64,000 nt of DNA from Paracamarosporium sp. OC-R06-R3 (taxonomy: Eukaryota > Ascomycota > Dothideomycetes > Pleosporales > Didymosphaeriaceae): contig JACVRA010000179.1 of assembly GCA_019828545.1 (NCBI GenBank), forward strand, positions 124,001 to 188,000, in the 5' to 3' direction. Within the stretch, counting starts at the first letter, position 1; the number at the start of each line of letters is the position of its first letter. The notes under the pieces are model-generated. The model was not told where the DNA came from. It did no database searches and worked only from the letters and a program-made list of their open reading frames with translations. A program made the translations under genes and the position numbers. Positions 56,636 through 64,000 of the stretch are shown here, one piece after another.

Positions 56636-57060
56636 ATGCGTTCCGTTCTCTCCACCATCCTCTTCGCCTCTTCCGCCCTCGCCTACACAACCCTGAATTT
56701 CACCTCCCGCACGGGCGAAACCACCGATTTCTTAACTGGCAGGCTTGACACCTGGTTCGACGTGTCCTCAACGGAACTATACACCGACATCGCGACTATC
56801 TCCGTTTCAAGCGATACGTCTGAGGTGGCGGCCTGCTATGTGAGCAGCAACTCGCTTAGCCAGAGCAAGTGGGTGCTGTATGATCCTATTGGGGTAAGTA
56901 TGAGTATAGCCGGAGGAGTAGAAGGGTGATGGGGAGATGATGAGCTGACGAGAGACAGGGACCAACCGAATTTGGTGGTGCGAATGTCCAGTTTATTTAC
57001 TGCAGGGAGAACTTTGGGTTACCGGAGTGGGTTGGGAAGGATGCTATCGTTAGTGATTAA
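56636..57060 (+). CDS. Small secreted protein (effector-like candidate)
   Basis: Two exons, 56636-56893 and 56959-57060 (intron 65 bp), giving 119 aa. The signal peptide MRSVLSTILFASSALA is followed by YTTLNFTSRTGETTDFLTGR. The mature part of about 103 residues has two Cys (AACYVSS and FIYCREN), enough for one disulfide, and one N-glycosylation site (NFTS). I recognise no domain. Size, signal peptide and a strong core promoter fit secreted proteins of unknown role in plant-associated fungi. Calling it an effector would be inference. Confidence 0.72.
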
Positions 57061-57695
57061 GTAGGGTGAAGAGAGTTGGAAGGGGCGTGGAACATCATCG
57101 GTAATGTGTGCAGGTGGAGGTTTTTGTTTTTTTCCCTTTTGGTACGCAGTTATCTAGGTCTGGCTAGTGGATTCAGTTTCCTCAAACCATATCGATCATG
57201 AGAATTAGCATAGTTGTTTCTTGTTGCGGCCAAGAGCCTTTCCTTGCACGTAACAGCTTTTTCACATTGCAGTTAAGAGCCTTTTTGTACCGACCTCACA
57301 ACGCCTTCAACCGTATCTATATATGCGTTTATCTAGTCGTTTTGAGAGAACCCACTTCTCTTACTTATCCTTAGAATCCTTATCTCAAAAACTTTGGTAA
57401 GTCTTCATATAGGCTGATGCCGTCTCCGCCTGGCAATGCAATTCGTCAAGCGGTATGTGTTCAATCATGCCAGGGAAATTGTCGAAGAATAACAGACACG
57501 AAGAAAAAGATTCGACTTCACCCGCTTGGATAGCGACTGGGAGGCTGTACTCAGTGTACTTATAGTTTTGGACGTGAGCCTGAGCAGCCTTTTCAAAATC
57601 GAATGCTGTGTTGATTCACTATACGGTCTGCTTCTCTCACGTCCACGAAATCCACAACTTGAGATTGCTGAAACGACCAGCTCCTAAAAGTACAG
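57061..57695. other. Region with coding-like fragments, no gene model
   Basis: After the small secreted protein gene, a plus-strand stretch at about 57503-57680 reads like protein in one frame (DFTRLDSDWEAVLSVLIVLD) but ends in a stop. It may be an upstream exon or decayed part of the next locus. Confidence 0.35.
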
Positions 57696-58817
57696 GTGAT
57701 AATAAAGCGCAAACAGCTATCTTGCAGGATAATTGTATGTTTGTGGGCAATAAACGAGGTGAAGGCGATCAACGGGAGCGCCGTTTACTTGCTGCTGCCT
57801 TGCTCTCTTACTCAAAATCGCGGAAAACTTTTCGATAACCACGCTCTCAATCGCACAAAACTCTTCAACAACCTCGCTCCACCTATCAGAGATTATCCTT
57901 CTTTCCAACTCGCTAATAAACAGCTATCCCACTCCGCAACGATCTCTTTAAACGTGCAAAGTGGGCAGTGTCCAGATAAAGTCCGGATTTGGACAAGTGA
58001 GACGGTAAGGAATTCGTTAGGAAAACATCTTAAGAAGCCGGGGACTGAGCCGCATGTTTACAGGGAAAACGTATCATGCTACCCAGGCCTTTACGAGGTT
58101 CTCTCGGAATTTCCGGGAAAAGGCTGGGCTAATCCGGACGAGCCACCGCCGGGAATTCATCAAAGCGATACCGATGACGATGATGAGGAAGAGAAGGCTT
58201 GGTGGTGTAAGACGAAGCATGCAGTAGGAAACTACTGCATGTCAAGCAAGCGCCACACGTGCCCAGGCTGCAATTCGCAGCGAGATAACTGGCTTCCCAG
58301 CTCTGGAGACAGAGCGAAGATGAAGGCAGGATGTCTTGATCGCTACGCTAGCTTCAATATCCCTTACGCGTCGAAGGGGTCACAGGAAGAGCGGGTAGAT
58401 AAACCCGGCTATGCGATCTTCCAGATAGATACCGAATGGTCAGCGAAAGGCCAGCGCAAGTCCACTGGTCGGTCACACTCATACAACGGAGTTACTTTTC
58501 GCGTATACCAGGCCCTTATCCGGCGCGGGGTCAAGGTGGACATCGCAACAGTACATGCAACATCACCACTCCGCCTCACTGTCAACAAGGTTGAGTTAAT
58601 GCATTGGGTGGGTGTCGATAAGCCAGACCAGCATTCCTGTGCCTCGGCCGATGATTCAGGTGAAGTAGCACATGCCACAATCGTCTTACAAATTTACTGA
58701 TTTAAAGCAGACAATCCGTCCAGCGAAGCTGATATGCAGAAGGGTCCCGGCGAAGAGACAGTCAAAACGAGCAAAAAGAATGATTCGAGGGCAGGGAAAC
58801 CCCCGGGGGCTATGTAG
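57696..58817 (+). pseudogene. Hypothetical protein locus, start missing, probably decayed
   Basis: A frame of 321 codons (57696-58659) has no ATG near its 5' end. It joins over a 51-bp intron (GTGAAG donor, TTTACTGAT branch, GCAG acceptor) to 58711-58817, ending at a TAG. The sequence looks protein-like: YRENVSCYPGLYEVLSEFPG, an acidic run SDTDDDDEEEKAWW, a Cys cluster (WCKTKHAVGNYC, HTCPGCNSQ) that could bind zinc, then GYAIFQIDTEWSAKGQRKS. A second frame overlaps the 5' part (57608-57838), and more coding-like sequence lies downstream in other frames. A real start may lie in an upstream exon, or the gene is broken. The family is not recognised. Confidence 0.4.
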
Positions 58818-59768
58818 TGGCTCATAGCGAAAGCGGAGCAGCTCAAAGCGATGGTGGGAGGAGTTCAAAGGGGAGGAGAAGTAAGCTAAACCGGGTGACA
58901 AAGCTGTCACCATTGCGACAACTCTTGATGCGAAGACAACCACGAGTCAACAACAGAAAATGGGTTGGGTTATTTTCCCTCTTTTGCAAGGTCGCCAGAG
59001 ACCTTTGATGTGGGGCGGACGAAGAACCAACGAGCCATGACTATCGGCGACTTAAGGGTGTCTACTGGTTCAGTCTAGGGAGGCGTGGTAGCAAGAAGAG
59101 GTCCAACGCATTGTTGATAGTAGGAAACATACGAAGCTTACCTGGGATATTGAGGAGGATATCCGAAAGGCGTTGGAGGTTATGGAATGGCTCTCTGAAC
59201 AGCCATATGACCAACTTATGGAGTATTTAACCAGTTTGGATGGTGAGTGGATGAAGGCCATGATTGGGGAAAGTTGGGAAAGACCTTCTTGAGACCGCAA
59301 TGCAACTCTTGCCGAATGTATCGCGTTCGGTCCTTTGCATCCCGTCCAGTTTCGGTGATTGAGTGTATTCTGTACTGCTCGGCAACCCATGAAACTATCT
59401 CAATCGTAAACATCCAAATGACCAATGAGAACTCACTTGTGATTACCTCATCTGTCTCTGTCAAAATGTATAGTCTTTGATACATCTAGGGTGCCAATGT
59501 ATGTTGCTGTTCCGTTCATTTAGCACTCGGGCGTTCTTCGATCGGAACGTTGGCACGACTCATCCCACCGCTACTGGTCTACACTACCAAGTTGAGTAAC
59601 AGGAATTGCAGGTAAAACAAAAACATCATTTCAGTTGATTATCGATCCTGAGTAGTAGTTACAAGGGTAGAGTGAACTTTGTCGAGAACGTAGTCGACGG
59701 GAGTGTGTCATAACTTAAGAAAAGTGTAACACCTTGCATCGCAATGCGGGCTCGCATTCTCTCGCTTA
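58818..59768. other. Coding-like remnant then intergenic
   Basis: At 59092-59292 a 66-codon plus-strand frame reads QEEVQRIVDSRKHTKLTWDI and goes on in the same style to a stop, without an ATG start. Another stretch near 58890-59030 also looks protein-like. These probably belong to the decayed locus upstream. From 59300 to 59768 nothing is supported. Confidence 0.35.
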
Positions 59769-61487
59769 CTACATCTCCACCTCCTTCACCTTTATCTTCA
59801 AGCCGCCCTTGGGTCCATTCGTAATTCCACCCGCGATCTCCAACGGCTTATCCGGTTCAGCTAACTCCATTTCGAACCGCCCCACCAGTGCCGCCAATAG
59901 ACATGCAAACTCAGCCTTTGCAAAATCTTTCCCAATACAGCTCCTCGGACCATGCAAGAATGTAGTGATCGCGTAGTTCGATTCTGCGCCTCCTGTATTA
60001 GCCATACCTTGACCCATCCAGCGATCAGGGTTGAACTCTTTAGAATCGGAACCCCAGAGTGCGTTGGAAGTGTTGATTGCCCACGGAGAGATGACGATTG
60101 TGGTACCAGCGGGGATGAACTGCCCTTGGATAGTAGTGTCATGTTCTGCTTCGCGGAGGGTGAGAGCGACGGGTGGGAAAACGCGGGAAGTTTCGTTGAG
60201 GACGGCGTTGAGATAAGGAAGGTGATCAATGTCGGTGGAAGAGATCTGTACAGTATGGTCTCTTATGGCGGGGAGGTGTGTGCGAACTTCCTCACGCAGA
60301 CGCGTCTGAGCGGCGGGATGTTTGCAAAGGAGGTACACGGCCCATGTCAGTGAAGATGCGGTCGTTTCGTGGCCGGCAGCTAGAAACGTCATGAGCTGGT
60401 TTACCAAGTCTTCGTCCGTAAAGCCGCCAGACTCAATAGCAACGCTGAGGATATCAACATCTGTGCGCTCGCCTTTTTCCAGTTTCGCGCGTTTAGATCG
60501 GACTAGGTCGGCAGATACGCGTTTGATAGTACGGATGGCTTCCTTAAATTCTTCGTTGCGCTTCACGGGAAGTGCTCGGAGCAGCCACTCGGGCAAGAAC
60601 ATTGAAGCGACCTGCATTACCTTGGCAGCCTTGCTAGGCTTGAAGATGGTGCGGTACGTCACATTGAGCTCGTTGCTTGGATCTGCAATCGCGTTGAAGT
60701 CTTGGCCCATTCCGGCCAGTCCGATAATGTCGAGAGTTGCCCGAGAAGCCCAGTCACGAATTTCCACTACAGAGGAGCCGGTCGGGTCAGTTTTGACGGC
60801 ATGGGAAATAGCATTGGTCATCTCGATTGACTTATCCCAGAACACAGAGTAAAGGTCTTTGATGTGTCGGAACGCAAAAGCGGGCATGAGAGCTCTTCTT
60901 TGACGCTGATTGCTGTTAGCATCTGCTCCATGCACTGCACATTACTTCCTTACTTTGTGTTCGTCGCCCTCAGCAATCAGGATGCCTATACCAAGGAGCC
61001 TTCCGACGCCTCTCCTTACACGCCCGGGCTTGACGAATTCATAACTCCTCTGGACCAGCACCTCTGCCAAAGCCTTGGGAGTCGTGACCAGAACTCTTGG
61101 TTCATTGAATAACCATCGATAATATAAAACACCATCATTCGGTACCGTGTCAATCCAGTCTCTTTGTGGTTCACCACTCGGTTCTTTGAAAATCCTTATC
61201 CAGTGTCCTATTAGGAAGTTTGCACCCTGCTTGCGTTAACTTGATCATCATCTCGCCTGATGTTCGATGAGAACACATACAGGCGCTTGTGGCAAATGAC
61301 GCAACGGACTCAAAAGCAGCGGATATACCAACGTGCCCCAACAGAACTGCGCAGCGATTGCCATCATTGACAGCGCTGCCACGTTCCATATAGCACTCGT
61401 ACTTAGAGTCGCCCATGGCGCATATCGTTGTGTGAAAAATGTGATCGCCGCGGCGGCAACAGCGAGAGCCCGCTTTGGAATGGCCAT
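59769..61487 (-). CDS. Cytochrome P450 monooxygenase
   Basis: Three exons on the minus strand: 61487-61281, 61226-60954, 60905-59769, giving 538 aa. The N-terminus has one or two hydrophobic anchor segments (ALAVAAAAITFF, WNVAALSMMAIAAQFCWGTL). Exon 2 codes GANFLIGHWIRIFKEPSGEP and LIAEGDEHK, continued by RQRRALMPAFAFRHI, the C-helix region. The I-helix motif is AAGHETTASSL, the K-helix ExxR is NETSR, then FNPDRW and the heme loop FLHGPRSCIGKDFA with the axial Cys. All signature elements are intact. The layout is like fungal P450s of the CYP4/CYP52-like clan used for many substrates; no specific reaction can be given. It acts at the endoplasmic reticulum membrane. Confidence 0.9.
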
Positions 61488-64000
61488 TTATTTGATGCCC
61501 CCAGTATATTTTGAATAGTATGCGGAAGGATCAAAGCCAACAAAGGAAGAATGAATGTAAGCAGGGACGAGGAAGCGTGATTATTATAAGACTATAGTGC
61601 CATACGTACTTCGTTTCACGCAGCGTGGCGCGGATACGATAGACATCATCGATTCGGGCTAGTGCGGATCGGTCACGGTGGGATGAATTGTGCCGACATC
61701 CCGGACGAAGATCGCTCGGGTACGTAAAGTGCGCTAACGGACGAACGACTAACATGCACTGGATGTGTCATGAGTACTGAATAATGTCGATGGGGTTATT
61801 GCAATTGAATTATCTTTGGGTTTTCATTGGCGGTAGAAAAAGGGTAGTAAACCGTCAGACAAAGTGGGATGTACTTGATGATCTGAGGTAGGTTTCGATA
61901 CCGGGGAACTTGGTAATTATTACTAAAACGCCGTATCCGAAGGAAAACTTCAAGCTCAATTTCTTCCGAGCCTCTACATCGTCGTCCTTGTGCCATTCTT
62001 TCTCAATGCCAAGCTTTTATAAGCGCCATCTTAGATATCCAGCCACTCGCAACTTTAGTGTTAGCAGATCCCAGCTTGACCGCGTTACTTAATCAAACGT
62101 ACCACCTGAGTCTCGTCGTGTCTACTATGAGCTCCAACTCTCTCTACCACCAATCTACACACTGCGAAATTCGATCATGGAGCCCAACCACTATCACAAA
62201 ATCCAATCGTTGTGCCGACTTTCAAGGCTAATTATACCATCATCCGAAAGAGTACTGCTTAGATCCTAAGATACCAGACGCCTGGAGGCTAGATAGGCCT
62301 GCTGGTGGGTCGCATGGCGATAACGCCATAGCCTCACCTCTGTACCAAGCACACACTCGGAGTATTGTTAAGAGGCGTCATCGGAAGCTTGAGAGGCTCC
62401 TATCAGGCCCTGGTGAGTTTCACAGTTAGTGGCAAGTCTACTCTACCATTGCATAGCCTAGTGAATAGGTTTAATGGTGGCTTGGTCAAAAGGATGTAAT
62501 TTGAGTGGGAGTCGTGATTTGACCAACGTTGTGGGGGCCGCACTTCTCCGACTTTGTAAGAGAACTCGAGGTGCTTACCAGTTCCTGACCAATAGCGAGA
62601 AGCCTAAGATCGACGATATAGTGGAAACGACCGCAGGAATCTTCAAACACCAAGACCAAATGGAAACGGGACCGTTGCACTGGTGGAAAGCTATCAAACT
62701 GGGGCATATGCTTCGTATCGCAGGGCCTAAACTGAGCGGCGAGCTGAACATTGACACCTACCGGCATTTTCCAGATTTGATTACTGTTGAGCATCAGCAA
62801 AAGATTACTCTCCCAACTTGTTTCAGCCACTCATAGAAGATTAGGAATTGAAAAACGAGTGACGAAGGATTAGCGGATGGATAGAATGTCTCCGTGCCCA
62901 AAAGCTTTGAGAAGACTTTAATATTTTGATTGGGGGATACGACTTGTGCGTTTGATAAAGTATATGGAGAACGATCAGCAGCATTCACGCTACATTGGAA
63001 AAAGCCAGACCTGGCATACCGATTTTGGCTCAACAAAACCTTCATTGCAGCGGTTTTGAACTCGTCTTTGTTCATCAAGAGCCTCTAAAAGTTTCCGGTG
63101 ATTGGTGAATGGCAGAAACGAGAATAGAATGCATTGCACTCTAGCTATTGCACTCCAGCTATTGCTTGTTCAAGAGTGAATTCGTATCTATATCGAGACA
63201 TTGATGCCTTTTCACAGCTAAAGACTACCCTCGATTCAATCCCCTAGTTTCTTTGTGGTATGTTTGGTCTGTATGTAACGCCCACGCTGCTTAATATCAA
63301 TGCACACTCGGTTAGCACCACTAGTGTGATGCAGGGCATGGCGTAGGCCTGCATGTCATAAATCATTCAAGCGCGCGCTGTCTTTCCCAATGATAGTGAC
63401 GTTTATTTGACTTGAGTAGTTCACAGCACTGCTTCCGACCAATACAACACAAGCCATGATGGCAGCTTATGCTTACTGCACTTGATCGCTTCTGACGCTA
63501 GTAAAGATGTTGTGGCCCGAAAGGCCGAAATGTTTTACCACTCTCCAGTAAAGTAATATGTTATAGGTATCCAATGAAATCTTTAGGTAATTAGTCATCA
63601 TCCTGCTTGAAGTGTAGCTACAAAAATAGAGCGAATTGTGATCGCTACGTCTGGGTAGGATTTTACTCTACCACACACGGCATGGTACATCATCCGACCA
63701 ATGAGATATACTGACCAGACAGGCGCCCCGCGGCGCGCAGGAAAACAATACATGCTTCGCCGCAATAGTACATGAATCCACTTTGGTGATTCGATCCTAC
63801 TTACTGCCGACGCATCAGCATCGGTGTGTTTTCCTCTTGACCCCGCTTTGTGTGACCCCGTCAGCCAGCTTTCAAGTAGAACATACAAGGGATAGGCTGC
63901 AATCAGTTCGTTCTTATTAACAATACCCGATGAAAGTCGCTATAGTTACCGATCTGGGTAATCTAACTACGGCAAGCATACGCAGCTAATATATCGATAG
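61488..64000. other. Right-hand 2.5 kb, no supported gene
   Basis: The first 200 bp should be the P450 promoter. A patch at about 62330-62840 is coding-like in several frames, but no start, splice model or family was found. The rest to the window edge shows nothing I can support. Confidence 0.45.

Overview
The window is nuclear DNA of a filamentous ascomycete. Nearly every gene is broken by short introns (about 41 to 136 bp, mostly 45 to 60) with GTRNGT-like donors and CTAAC or CTGAC branch sites. Gene content (LPAE(L/I)RNxIY proteins, Zn2Cys6 regulator, C2H2 protein with an N-terminal Cys ribbon, NACHT-ankyrin protein, BIM1-like and small secreted proteins, P450s, TRI12-type pump) suits a Dothideomycete, probably Pleosporales. 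That placement is inference; no rRNA or other marker gene is present. Exon joins were set by hand from splice signals plus reading-frame closure, without transcript data.

Layout. 0-8.5 kb: partial GNAT-like gene, amino-acid permease, C2H2 zinc-finger gene, omega/ECM4-type glutathione transferase. 8.6-21.3 kb: DHA2-type MFS pump, short-chain dehydrogenase, coiled-coil protein, LPAE-motif protein, TRI12-type MFS pump. 21.9-27.0 kb: a divergent pair, an 842-aa orphan with two membrane segments and an AAA+ ATPase, sharing a 196-bp promoter. 27.5-31.4 kb: P450, a broken DJ-1/PfpI gene, a second LPAE-motif gene. 31.7-39.8 kb: fatty-aldehyde dehydrogenase, a regulator with two complete Zn2Cys6 clusters, then sulfatase and sugar-type MFS transporter transcribed divergently from a promoter that carries a perfect CGG/CCG palindrome. 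40.2-43.7 kb: NACHT-ankyrin (NLR-like) gene with very similar 34-aa repeats. 44.8-49.5 kb: three conserved-looking proteins of unknown function. 50.2-57.1 kb: extracellular functions (BIM1-like copper protein, M14 carboxypeptidase, small secreted protein) and a third LPAE-motif gene. 57.1-59.3 kb: a decayed coding block. 59.8-61.5 kb: second P450. 61.5-64 kb: no gene I can support.

How the genes may work together. The regulator-sulfatase-transporter group looks like a small catabolic unit: import and desulfation of a sulfated compound under a local regulator. The divergent AAA+ pair could be a two-protein module. P450s, SDR and efflux pumps are present, but no polyketide synthase, peptide synthetase or terpene synthase is seen, so I do not call a secondary-metabolite cluster. 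No rRNA, tRNA, CRISPR or intact transposon was recognised.
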